Assembly: GCA_900542035.1 (NCBI GenBank)
Contig: UQMJ01000039.1
Location: 1 to 14,886 of the forward strand
Reading direction: 5' to 3'
Length of the DNA: 14,886 bases
Source of the DNA: an uncultured Clostridium sp.
Lineage (GTDB): Bacteria; Bacillota; Clostridia; Lachnospirales; Lachnospiraceae
The translations under genes were made by a program, and so were the position numbers. Below the pieces are notes generated by a model. The model worked only from the letters and a program-made list of their open reading frames with translations, had not been told where the DNA came from and made no database searches. This document shows, piece after piece, positions 7,532 to 14,061 of this stretch (positions within the stretch are counted from its first letter, which is position 1; the number at the start of each line of letters is the position of its first letter).

Positions 7532-8866
7532 ATGGAAACCAATCAGTCTCTGACCCAGGGAAATATTGTAAAAAATGTCATTTTGTTTTCAATTCCTTTT
7601 TTACTGGCCAACCTCATTCAGGCGCTGTACGGCGCCGTTGATTTGATGGTAATCGGCTGGTACTGCCCGCCGGAAAGCGTGGCGGCTGTCTCTACCGGAA
7701 CCCAGGTAACCCAGATTATTACCAGTATGATCTCCGGCCTGACTCTTGGCGGTACTGTCTTAGTCGGAAAATACGCAGGGATGAACCGTCCCGACGACAT
7801 AAAAGATACCATTGCCACCAATCTGACTATCTTTGGCATTGCAGGCATTCTTTTGACCTTCCTGCTTTTGGCCTTTGTTTCTCCGGTTTTAACCGCTTTA
7901 AAGACTCCTGCTGCATCCTTTTCACAGGCAAAGGAGTATGTTTCTGTCTGTGCCTGCGGCGTTCTTTTTATCTGCGGATACAATGCCATCAGCGCTACTT
8001 TGCGGGGATACGGAGACTCTAAAAGCCCTCTGCTTTTTGTCGCAATTTCCGGCTGTCTCAATCTGGCAGGAGATATTGTCCTGGTAAAATACCTGGATAT
8101 GGGCGTCTCCGGCACTGCTCTGGCAACCATTGCTTCCCAGGGAATCAGTATGTTTCTGGCCATGTTTTATTTAAACCGACGTAATTTTATCTTCCAGTTC
8201 CGGCTGTCTAATTTTAAAATTTCCAAGCCAAAAGCCCTGGAACTGGCCTATGTCGGCATTCCTATCTCCCTTCAGGAATGTATGGTCCGTCTCTCCTTTT
8301 TATACCTGACTTCGGTTACCAACCGTCTGGGAGTAAGCGCTGCCGCCGCAGTAGGAATCGCCAGCAAATACGACGTCTTTGCCATGCTTCCTGCCACCTC
8401 TGCAGCCAGCGCCCTGACCGCTGTTGTCGCCCAGAATTACGGCGCTGGGAAGTACAAACGAATGAATCAGGCCTTAGCTGTAGCGATTTTTTTCGCCCTG
8501 CCATTCTCTGCTGCCTTTTTCCTGTGGGCGCAGATTAACCCAGCTTCCATGATTGGCATCTTCTCCAACGACCCTGCCATCATTGCTGCTGGAATCCCAT
8601 TTTTTAAGACCTGCAGCTTTGACTATTTATGCGTACTATTTGTATTCACTTTAAATGGTTACTTAAATGGCCGTTCCAAAACCATGTTTACTATGGTAAG
8701 CTGCTGCTTCGGCGCCCTGGCGCTGCGGATGCCGCTCATCTATGCTGCCTGCCATTATGCGCCAAATGAACTGGGAATCATCGGTATGGTCGCCCCTGCC
8801 GTGTCCGGAATCATGGCTGTTTATACATTTGTTTATGTACTCCGTCTGATGAAGCAGTTCTCTTAA
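7532..8866 (+). CDS. MATE-family multidrug/toxin efflux transporter
   Basis: This 444-residue, strongly hydrophobic protein has the length and arrangement of MATE antiporters, which export cationic drugs or metabolites in exchange for Na+ or H+ and have 12 membrane helices in two similar halves. The N-terminal half opens with IPFLLANLIQALYGAVDLMV and includes the conserved VSTGTQVTQIITSMISGL and LRGYGDSKSPLLFVAIS segments. The second half opens around LAYVGIPISLQECMVR and contains AVVAQNYGAGKYKRMNQ. These features match the clostridial branch of the family. The ATG has GAGG 9 nt upstream. It diverges from the nitroreductase gene and converges on the EFR1 gene with only 14 bp between the stops; I saw no clear terminator there. 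Substrate unknown. Confidence 0.93.
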   Translation: METNQSLTQGNIVKNVILFSIPFLLANLIQALYGAVDLMVIGWYCPPESVAAVSTGTQVTQIITSMISGLTLGGTVLVGKYAGMNRPDDIKDTIATNLTIFGIAGILLTFLLLAFVSPVLTALKTPAASFSQAKEYVSVCACGVLFICGYNAISATLRGYGDSKSPLLFVAISGCLNLAGDIVLVKYLDMGVSGTALATIASQGISMFLAMFYLNRRNFIFQFRLSNFKISKPKALELAYVGIPISLQECMVRLSFLYLTSVTNRLGVSAAAAVGIASKYDVFAMLPATSAASALTAVVAQNYGAGKYKRMNQALAVAIFFALPFSAAFFLWAQINPASMIGIFSNDPAIIAAGIPFFKTCSFDYLCVLFVFTLNGYLNGRSKTMFTMVSCCFGALALRMPLIYAACHYAPNELGIIGMVAPAVSGIMAVYTFVYVLRLMKQFS

Positions 8867-8880
8867 ATGCTATATAACAC

Positions 8881-9678
8881 TTATCTTAGATAAAGTTGAT
8901 TTTCTTTCCGTCCGGCGCACACATTTTTCAGTCGTTCTGCCAGTCCAGCCAGTTTCTCTGGATCCAGCTTTCTGGCATGGGCTGGACAGATTTTTACACA
9001 TCTCATACAGGAAATACATTTTTCCTCATCCGTTTCCCAGGGGCGTTCCACAGGAATGGCCTGAACCGGACATTTTGCTGCACAGGTTCCGCATTTCAGA
9101 CAATCATCGTCTGTCTGAGGCTTCATAGGCACTACGCCAAGTTTTTTATATGGCCGGTTGCCTGGAATCCAGTCTGTGTGTTCCTGTCCGGTCAGTTCCT
9201 GCTTTCTACTCTTCTCTGCAGCTAAATGCGCTTTGATTGTTTCTCCAAACTCTGCCAGTTGCGCCTGGTCTTTCTCGTCTGGCCGTCCGGCCCCGTACTG
9301 GCCCACAATGGAGTGTTCTGCAATGGCGCTGACTGCCGCCGCACACTCAAATCCTGCTTCTGACAGCACATCTTCCATCTCTGCCAGAGTGTCTTCAAAC
9401 TCCCGATTACCATATACTGCCATTAAAACAGCTTTTGCCTTTTTCGCTGTCATCTGACCCAGACGCTGGGATGCAATGGCCGGCACCCTGCCGCCAAAAG
9501 AGGGCATTGCCACAACGCAGACGTCCTCTTCCTCAAACTGATATTTGGAAAAGTCTTCTTCCGGCTGTGACAAATCAATCTGTACGATCTCCTGTCCTTG
9601 AAAAAGTGTCTGACAGACCCGATCGGCCGCCTTTTTGGTTCCGCCGGTAGGACTAAAATAGATGCTGTAAAAACTCAT
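8881..9678 (-). CDS. EFR1-family flavodoxin/ferredoxin fusion
   Basis: This 265-residue cytoplasmic redox protein has two parts. Residues 1 to about 160 form a flavodoxin-like domain with the FMN phosphate loop SPTGGTKKAA (9-18), MPSFGGRVP (about 58-66) and AVYGNREFED. Residues 193-231 form a bacterial two-[4Fe-4S] ferredoxin with C193, C196, C199, C203-P and C221, C224, C227, C231-P. The architecture matches the EFR1 family of electron-transfer proteins common in anaerobic Firmicutes. Partner enzymes are unknown. The start is firm: AAAGGAGG lies 5 nt before the ATG. Only 18 nt separate it from the stop of the P-loop gene upstream, so it likely shares that transcript, despite clearly higher GC (35 of 60 bases in 9301-9360, against 21 of 60 in 10441-10500 of the cassette). 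Confidence 0.92.
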   Translation of the reverse strand: MSFYSIYFSPTGGTKKAADRVCQTLFQGQEIVQIDLSQPEEDFSKYQFEEEDVCVVAMPSFGGRVPAIASQRLGQMTAKKAKAVLMAVYGNREFEDTLAEMEDVLSEAGFECAAAVSAIAEHSIVGQYGAGRPDEKDQAQLAEFGETIKAHLAAEKSRKQELTGQEHTDWIPGNRPYKKLGVVPMKPQTDDDCLKCGTCAAKCPVQAIPVERPWETDEEKCISCMRCVKICPAHARKLDPEKLAGLAERLKNVCAGRKENQLYLR

Positions 9679-9696
9679 GGGAGCCTCCTTTAATAC

Positions 9697-10128
9697 TTAT
9701 AAATATTCTTTTAATGTAAACTCTGTCTGTTCTCCTATTTTCCTGCTCATAAGTTCAAACAAATTTTCCTTTGTTGCAAACAGATTTTTAGGATTTCTTC
9801 CAATAATCAGATATTGATTTTTATCATCAAGTGAAATGTACTTTCGTGTCTCATCATCCAACAGAATATCCGCATTATCAATCACAATCAGTTTGCCCTC
9901 TGACTGGCTTATAATGTTCTTGATATTTTTCTGGTAATCAAGGTAATTCAAACAAAGAATCTTGGGATTTATTGCCATACATTCTCTAATAAATGAAAAT
10001 GAAGCTGTTTTCCCTGTACCCGAATCCCCCAACAAAATAGTTATGTTATTTTTAAATGTAAAATTTACCAAAAAAGAGGAATGTACTGTTGAAAAATGAT
10101 CCATAACAATCGGCTTACTCTTCATCAC
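9697..10128 (-). CDS. Small P-loop NTPase-like protein of an unknown three-gene cassette
   Basis: This 143-residue protein consists of little more than a P-loop core. Walker A is GDSGTGKT (34-41), preceded by a beta strand (NNITILL), as in ABC- or AAA-type ATPases. A Walker B-like strand LIVIDNAD (80-87) has Asp84 but Asn85 where the catalytic Glu is usual. A further strand, QYLIIGRN, resembles the sensor strand that follows. No ABC signature, transmembrane segment or obvious arginine finger is visible. It is the third gene of the AT-rich cassette. Its GTG start (10128, AAGGAG 7 nt upstream) lies inside the 3' end of the DUF4869-like gene, giving a 14-nt overlap; ATG at 10125 is the alternative. 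ATP or GTP binding is likely, while hydrolysis is doubtful. I do not recognise a named family. Confidence 0.85.
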   Translation of the reverse strand: MMKSKPIVMDHFSTVHSSFLVNFTFKNNITILLGDSGTGKTASFSFIRECMAINPKILCLNYLDYQKNIKNIISQSEGKLIVIDNADILLDDETRKYISLDDKNQYLIIGRNPKNLFATKENLFELMSRKIGEQTEFTLKEYL

Positions 10129-10558
10129 TCCACCACTCCTTCAGTTCTTCATAATCACTAATGATTCGTTTACTATCTTTTGTATGGACAATTACAGAAT
10201 CCATGTCAAAAGGAATTAATGCATATTCACTATACACATAGCCTTTTTCTAAAGCGTACAATACTTCTAAAGCATTCTGTCCGCATTCTTTTAAACAAAA
10301 GACCTTATCTGGGTAATAAAGGACATTTAATACAGTCTTACATCCTGCCGAAAGCTTGTCAATATCCAACGCCACCTCATTAAATCTCGACGAAATTTTA
10401 TACTTTCCAAGCAGCTTTGCGTCATCTATTGTCTTAATAATCCTCTCTGCCCGTTTATCAATCCGAGATGCCGTATTTTGATTAAAAAACAAATCATTTA
10501 ATTCTATATACTCCATATCCCCAGGAATGTCCCTTTTGTCTTTAAAAATCGTTATCAT
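10115..10558 (-). CDS. DUF4869-like protein of an unknown cassette
   Basis: This 147-residue soluble protein of unknown function is the middle gene of the cassette. The core LSAGCKTVLNVLYYPDKVF followed by CGQNA (about residues 70-95) resembles, from memory, the DUF4869 pattern of a VKTL strand, a DKVF segment and a CGDNC motif. The C-terminal part (DSVIVHTKDSKRIISDYEEL) fits the same pattern. The match to the DUF is my recollection and is not verified by a profile search. It starts at an ATG whose A is also the last base of the upstream gene's TAA stop (TAATG), with GGAGG well placed upstream. Such tight packing implies one regulated unit. There is no signal peptide or membrane segment, and no catalytic motif that I can name. 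Confidence 0.8.
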   Translation of the reverse strand: MITIFKDKRDIPGDMEYIELNDLFFNQNTASRIDKRAERIIKTIDDAKLLGKYKISSRFNEVALDIDKLSAGCKTVLNVLYYPDKVFCLKECGQNALEVLYALEKGYVYSEYALIPFDMDSVIVHTKDSKRIISDYEELKEWWSDEE

Positions 10559-10998
10559 TATATCGCCTCCAATCCTGCTGCAAGAAACTGTTCTTTTAAA
10601 GAAGTTCTTTCATAAATACATTTCATTTTATCATATATCGAAAGTCTATGATGATCTAATCCGCAAATATCGTTATCCATTCGCTCTTCCCATTCACAGC
10701 AGGATTTAATCCAGCACTCTCCAATCTGACTCTTTGAAACTTCAAATCCCGTATTTCTTGTCAAATCAAATAAAAGTTTTGCTGCCAGTTGTTCTATATT
10801 ATGTTCGTAAATATGTTTATCATATTCTACAATTTCTTTAATCTCTTTGTAATTCAAATTTTCTGATTTAATAGCGTGTATTAGTTTTTCTCGTGCTGAT
10901 ATTGCACCCATTCTCTTTTTCAGGAACTCGTCCTCTGGTGCATAAATCCAGTCAATTAAATCTCTAAATTCCAGCAAAATATATTCAAAACATATCAT
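10558..10998 (-). CDS. Unrecognised small protein with Cys/His cluster, first gene of cassette
   Basis: This 146-residue, mostly helical-looking acidic protein belongs to no family that I recognise. The first 80 residues are charged and helix-rich. The second part has a notable group of possible metal ligands: C95, C100, C101, C112, H116, H117 and C127. Whether these bind zinc is inference. The ATG at 10998 is preceded by AGGGGGG; an in-frame TTG at 11013 directly abuts its only purine run and is a poorer start. It is the first gene of the AT-rich three-gene unit, has a candidate promoter near 11077-11104, and ends in a TAATG overlap with the DUF4869-like gene. Base composition is clearly lower in GC than in the flanking adhE and EFR1 genes, which suggests acquisition. 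Confidence 0.78.
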   Translation of the reverse strand: MICFEYILLEFRDLIDWIYAPEDEFLKKRMGAISAREKLIHAIKSENLNYKEIKEIVEYDKHIYEHNIEQLAAKLLFDLTRNTGFEVSKSQIGECWIKSCCEWEERMDNDICGLDHHRLSIYDKMKCIYERTSLKEQFLAAGLEAI

Positions 10999-11076
10999 AT
11001 CCCCCCTATCCAACCCTCATACTTATTATCCGCTTTAAAATATTCTTATTATTCTTGCTAAATTTTTATAATTCCC

Positions 11077-11104
11077 ATTTTAGCATAGAAGCCTAAAAAA
11101 GCAA
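11077..11104 (-). promoter_or_regulatory. Candidate extended -10 promoter for the three-gene cassette
   Basis: On the minus strand TGC-TAAAAT (the hexamer is 11082-11077) forms an extended -10. A partial -35, TTGCTT (11104-11099), lies 16 nt upstream. The leader to the ATG at 10998 would be about 70 nt. It is the best match in the gap on this strand, but only moderate in strength. Confidence 0.45.
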
Positions 11105-11155
11105 ACATCGAAGAAGAGCTTCAAAAACCAATCCTGCCGCTACCCCGCTTTAAAA

Positions 11156-11173
11156 TTGTTATATTTTTAACGT
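11156..11173 (+). promoter_or_regulatory. Rex-like operator candidate, distal
   Basis: TTGTTATATTTTTAACGT matches 11 of the 14 fixed positions of the Firmicutes Rex consensus TTGTTAA-N4-TTAACAA (consensus from memory). Rex is an NADH-sensing repressor that commonly controls adhE. The site is about 165 bp upstream of the adhE -10, far for simple repression, so it could act with the proximal site or be chance in AT-rich DNA. Confidence 0.35.
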
Positions 11174-11289
11174 TTATTCGCTCCTATTGTACTGCATTTT
11201 ATCCAATCGCATTTCCACTCTTGTATATTTTTTCATTTTCTCTGCCTTTTCTTCCTGTCTTTTTGGTAAAAACATAGAAACCTACTACT

Positions 11290-11307
11290 TCGTTAAAATT
11301 TTATCGT
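11290..11307 (+). promoter_or_regulatory. Rex-like operator candidate, adjacent to the adhE -35
   Basis: An imperfect palindrome, CG-T-TAAAATTTTA-T-CG (11291-11306), lies 8 nt upstream of the adhE -35. In the 18-bp Rex frame it matches about 10 of 14 fixed positions, better in the left half than the right. The position suits control of adhE, but the match is partial. Confidence 0.35.
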
Positions 11308-11314
11308 TAATTCA

Positions 11315-11343
11315 TTGACAATCATTTTTTTCAGCAGTATAAT
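11315..11343 (+). promoter_or_regulatory. Perfect-consensus sigma-A promoter of adhE
   Basis: TTGACA (11315-11320), a 17-nt spacer and TATAAT (11338-11343) match consensus at every position. Transcription would start near 11350, giving a leader of about 66 nt. A perfect promoter upstream of a fermentation gene suggests very high expression held in check by a repressor, consistent with the Rex-like palindrome beside it. Confidence 0.92.
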
Positions 11344-11401
11344 GACGCCAGAAAGACAAAAACAACTATGTAACCAATCATCAATTTATGCTAAAATAAT
11401 T

Positions 11402-11407
11402 AGGAGG
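11402..11407 (+). promoter_or_regulatory. Strong ribosome binding site of adhE
   Basis: AGGAGG with an 8-nt spacer to the ATG at 11416 is full complementarity to the 16S rRNA tail and fixes the adhE start. No upstream in-frame start competes with it. Confidence 0.9.
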
Positions 11408-11415
11408 ATTCAAAG

Positions 11416-14034
11416 ATGGCAAAGACGAAGGCATCCGAAATCATTGACAATGTTGAAGCATTAACTGCAAAACTGAAAGCAATGCGCGAAGCGCAGGCTC
11501 AGTTTGCTACCTTTACCCAGGAACAGGTAGATAAAATCTTTTACGCTGCAGCAATCGCTGCAAACCAGGCACGTATTCCGTTAGCTAAGATGGCGGTTGC
11601 TGAAACCGGCATGGGCGTTGTAGAAGATAAGGTTATCAAAAACCACTACGCTGCCGAGTACATTTACAATGCATATAAAAACACCAAGACCTGCGGGGTA
11701 ATTGAAGAGGATCCTGCATTCGGCATTAAGAAAATTGCAGAGCCTATCGGTATTATTGCTGCAGTTATCCCTACTACCAACCCGACTTCTACTGCTATCT
11801 TCAAAACCCTGATTGCATTAAAAACCAGAAATGCTATCATCATCAGCCCGCATCCACGTGCAAAGAACTGTACCATTGAGGCGGCAAAAATCGTCCTTGA
11901 GGCAGCAGTAAAGGCTGGCGCTCCAGAAGGCATCATCGGCTGGATCGACGTTCCAAGCCTGGAACTGACCAATGAAGTTATGAAGGATGCAGACATCATT
12001 CTGGCAACCGGCGGTCCTGGCATGGTTCATGCAGCTTACTCTTCCGGAAAACCGGCATTAGGCGTAGGCGCAGGCAACACTCCGGTTATCATTGACGAAA
12101 CCGCTGATGTAAAGCTGGCTGTCAACTCCATCATCCATTCCAAGACCTTTGATAACGGTATGATTTGTGCATCCGAGCAGTCTGTTACCGTACTGGAACC
12201 GCTGTACGATGCCGTAAAGAAAGAATTTGCATACAGAGGATGCTATTTCTTAAAGCCGGATGAAATCGAAAAAGTAAGAAAGACCATTTTAATCAACGGT
12301 TCCTTAAATGCAAAGATTGTTGGCCAGTCTGCCCACACAATCGCCGCTTTAGCTGGTGTCAACGTTCCGGAAAGCACCAAAATTTTAATCGGCGAAGTAG
12401 AATCCGTTGATATTTCTGAAGAATTTGCTCACGAAAAATTGTCTCCTGTACTGGCTATGTACAAGGCAAAAGATTTCGACGACGCTTTAGCGAAGGCAGA
12501 ACGTCTGGTAGCAGACGGCGGCTACGGCCATACTTCTTCCCTTTACATCCATCCATCCCAGACTGAGAAGATTATGAAACACGCTGAGGCGATGAAGACC
12601 TGCCGTATCGTAATCAATACTCCTTCTTCTCATGGTGGTATCGGCGACTTATACAACTTTAAGATGGCTCCATCCTTAACATTAGGCTGCGGTTCCTGGG
12701 GCGGCAACTCTGTTTCCGAAAACGTTGGCGTAAAACATTTATTAAACATCAAGACCGTTGCCGAAAGGAGAGAGAATATGCTGTGGTTCCGCGCACCTCA
12801 AAAAGTTTACTTTAAGAAGGGCTGTATGCCGGTTGCCTTAGATGAACTTGGAACTGTTATGGGCAAAAAGAAAGCCTTCATTGTTACTGACAGCTTCTTA
12901 TATAAAAATGGCTATGTAAAACCAATCGAAGAAAAATTAGACCAGATGGGTATCCAGCACACCTGCTTCTACGAAGTTGCTCCAGACCCCAACTTAACTT
13001 CCGCTACTGCCGGCGCCGCTGCAATGCGCGCATTTGAACCGGACTGCATTATCGCTTTAGGCGGCGGTTCTGCAATGGATGCTGGTAAGATTATGTGGGT
13101 AATGTATGAGCATCCGGAAGTAGACTTCCTTGATATGGCAATGCGCTTCATGGACATCAGAAAGAGGGTTTACACCTTCCCGAAGATGGGCGAAAAGGCT
13201 TACTTTGTAGCAATCCCGACCTCTTCCGGTACTGGTTCCGAGGTTACTCCGTTCGCCGTTATTACGGATGACCGCACTGGCACCAAATATCCTCTGGCTG
13301 ACTATGAACTGCTGCCGAATATGGCAATCATTGACGCTGATAATATGATGAATCAGCCTAAGGGCTTAACCAGCGCTTCCGGTATTGACGCTTTAACCCA
13401 TGCATTAGAGGCATACGCTTCTATCATGGCTACTGATTATACCGATGGTCTGGCCTTAAAGGCAATGAAGAACATCTTTACCTACCTGCCAAGCGCTTAC
13501 GAAAATGGAGCAAAGGATCCATATGCCCGCGAAAAGATGGCTGACGCTTCCTGTATGGCTGGTATGGCATTTGCAAACGCATTTTTAGGCGTATGCCACT
13601 CCATGGCTCACAAACTGGGCGCTTACCATCACCTGCCTCATGGCGTTGCAAACGCTCTGTTGATTACCGAAGTTATGCGGTTTAACGCAGTAGAAGTTCC
13701 GCCTAAGATGGGAACTTTCTCCCAGTATCAGTATCCTCATACCCTGTCCCGTTATGTAGAATGTGCAAACTTCTGCGGCGTATTCGGCAAAGACGATCAG
13801 GATACTTTAAATAAATTCATTGACAAGATTGAAGAGTTAAAGGCAAGAGTGGGCATCAAGAAGACCATCCGCGACTATGGCATTAAAGAGGAAGACTTCT
13901 TAGCTACCCTGGATGAAATGGTTGAGAATGCATTTGACGACCAGTGCACCGGCGCAAACCCAAGATACCCATTAATGAGCGAAATCAAAGAAATGTATCT
14001 GCGCGCTTACTATGGCGAGGAAAAAGCAAACTAA
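11416..14034 (+). CDS. adhE: Bifunctional acetaldehyde-CoA/alcohol dehydrogenase
   Basis: This 872-residue AdhE reduces acetyl-CoA to acetaldehyde and then ethanol, reoxidising two NADH in fermentation. Family members assemble into filaments called spirosomes. Residues 1 to about 440 are the aldehyde dehydrogenase half with the GVGAGNTPV segment and catalytic Cys251 in GMICASEQ. Residues from about 455 form the iron-dependent alcohol dehydrogenase half. It has GGGSAMDAGK (from 549), the PTSSGTGSEVTPFAV segment, and the four expected metal ligands Asp658, His662, His728 and His742, with the same spacing as in E. coli AdhE. Length is normal and both halves look intact. A strong internal ribosome binding site precedes Met455, so the alcohol dehydrogenase half may also be made alone. 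The kinase gene follows after 27 nt with no terminator between. Expression is probably controlled by the promoter and Rex-like sites upstream. Confidence 0.98.
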   Translation: MAKTKASEIIDNVEALTAKLKAMREAQAQFATFTQEQVDKIFYAAAIAANQARIPLAKMAVAETGMGVVEDKVIKNHYAAEYIYNAYKNTKTCGVIEEDPAFGIKKIAEPIGIIAAVIPTTNPTSTAIFKTLIALKTRNAIIISPHPRAKNCTIEAAKIVLEAAVKAGAPEGIIGWIDVPSLELTNEVMKDADIILATGGPGMVHAAYSSGKPALGVGAGNTPVIIDETADVKLAVNSIIHSKTFDNGMICASEQSVTVLEPLYDAVKKEFAYRGCYFLKPDEIEKVRKTILINGSLNAKIVGQSAHTIAALAGVNVPESTKILIGEVESVDISEEFAHEKLSPVLAMYKAKDFDDALAKAERLVADGGYGHTSSLYIHPSQTEKIMKHAEAMKTCRIVINTPSSHGGIGDLYNFKMAPSLTLGCGSWGGNSVSENVGVKHLLNIKTVAERRENMLWFRAPQKVYFKKGCMPVALDELGTVMGKKKAFIVTDSFLYKNGYVKPIEEKLDQMGIQHTCFYEVAPDPNLTSATAGAAAMRAFEPDCIIALGGGSAMDAGKIMWVMYEHPEVDFLDMAMRFMDIRKRVYTFPKMGEKAYFVAIPTSSGTGSEVTPFAVITDDRTGTKYPLADYELLPNMAIIDADNMMNQPKGLTSASGIDALTHALEAYASIMATDYTDGLALKAMKNIFTYLPSAYENGAKDPYAREKMADASCMAGMAFANAFLGVCHSMAHKLGAYHHLPHGVANALLITEVMRFNAVEVPPKMGTFSQYQYPHTLSRYVECANFCGVFGKDDQDTLNKFIDKIEELKARVGIKKTIRDYGIKEEDFLATLDEMVENAFDDQCTGANPRYPLMSEIKEMYLRAYYGEEKAN
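12764..12780 (+). promoter_or_regulatory. Internal ribosome binding site and in-frame ATG in adhE
   Basis: AAAGGAG (12764-12770), a 7-nt spacer and an in-frame ATG (12778-12780, Met455) form a site nearly as good as the true adhE start. It sits exactly at the linker between the two enzyme halves (VAERRENMLWFR). Use of it would yield a 418-residue stand-alone alcohol dehydrogenase. The peptide here is conserved in AdhE, so part of the pattern may follow from the Arg-Arg-Glu-Asn codons. Confidence 0.45.
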
Positions 14035-14061
14035 TATATGATATAAAAGGAGGGTATTGCT

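Larger units (their letters stand above)
11014..11415. other. AT-rich intergenic region between the cassette and adhE
   Basis: About 400 bp with no convincing gene on either strand. It holds the divergent cassette and adhE promoters, two Rex-like operator candidates and the adhE ribosome binding site, each listed separately. The stretch 11180-11280 is pyrimidine-rich on the plus strand and shows no structure that I can name. Confidence 0.7.

Noticed and set aside
7618..8163. A 181-codon open frame on the minus strand inside the MATE gene.
   Set aside because: It has no ribosome binding site, its composition is a reverse shadow, and the plus-strand frame is a clear MATE transporter.
10998..11013. 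TTG start at 11013, giving five extra residues to the first cassette gene.
   Set aside because: The only purine run directly abuts this TTG, whereas the ATG at 10998 follows a G-rich ribosome binding site.
11387..11397. TATGCTAAAAT just before the adhE ribosome binding site, identical (inverted) to the cassette -10 element at 11077-11087.
   Set aside because: As a promoter it would start transcription inside the ribosome binding site, and it has no -35. An 11-bp AT-rich match is likely chance, and the perfect promoter at 11315-11343 suffices.
11014..11415. Possible small gene, small RNA or mobile-element end in the long intergenic gap.
   Set aside because: No open frame with a ribosome binding site, no terminal inverted repeats or target duplications, and no terminator-type hairpin were seen.
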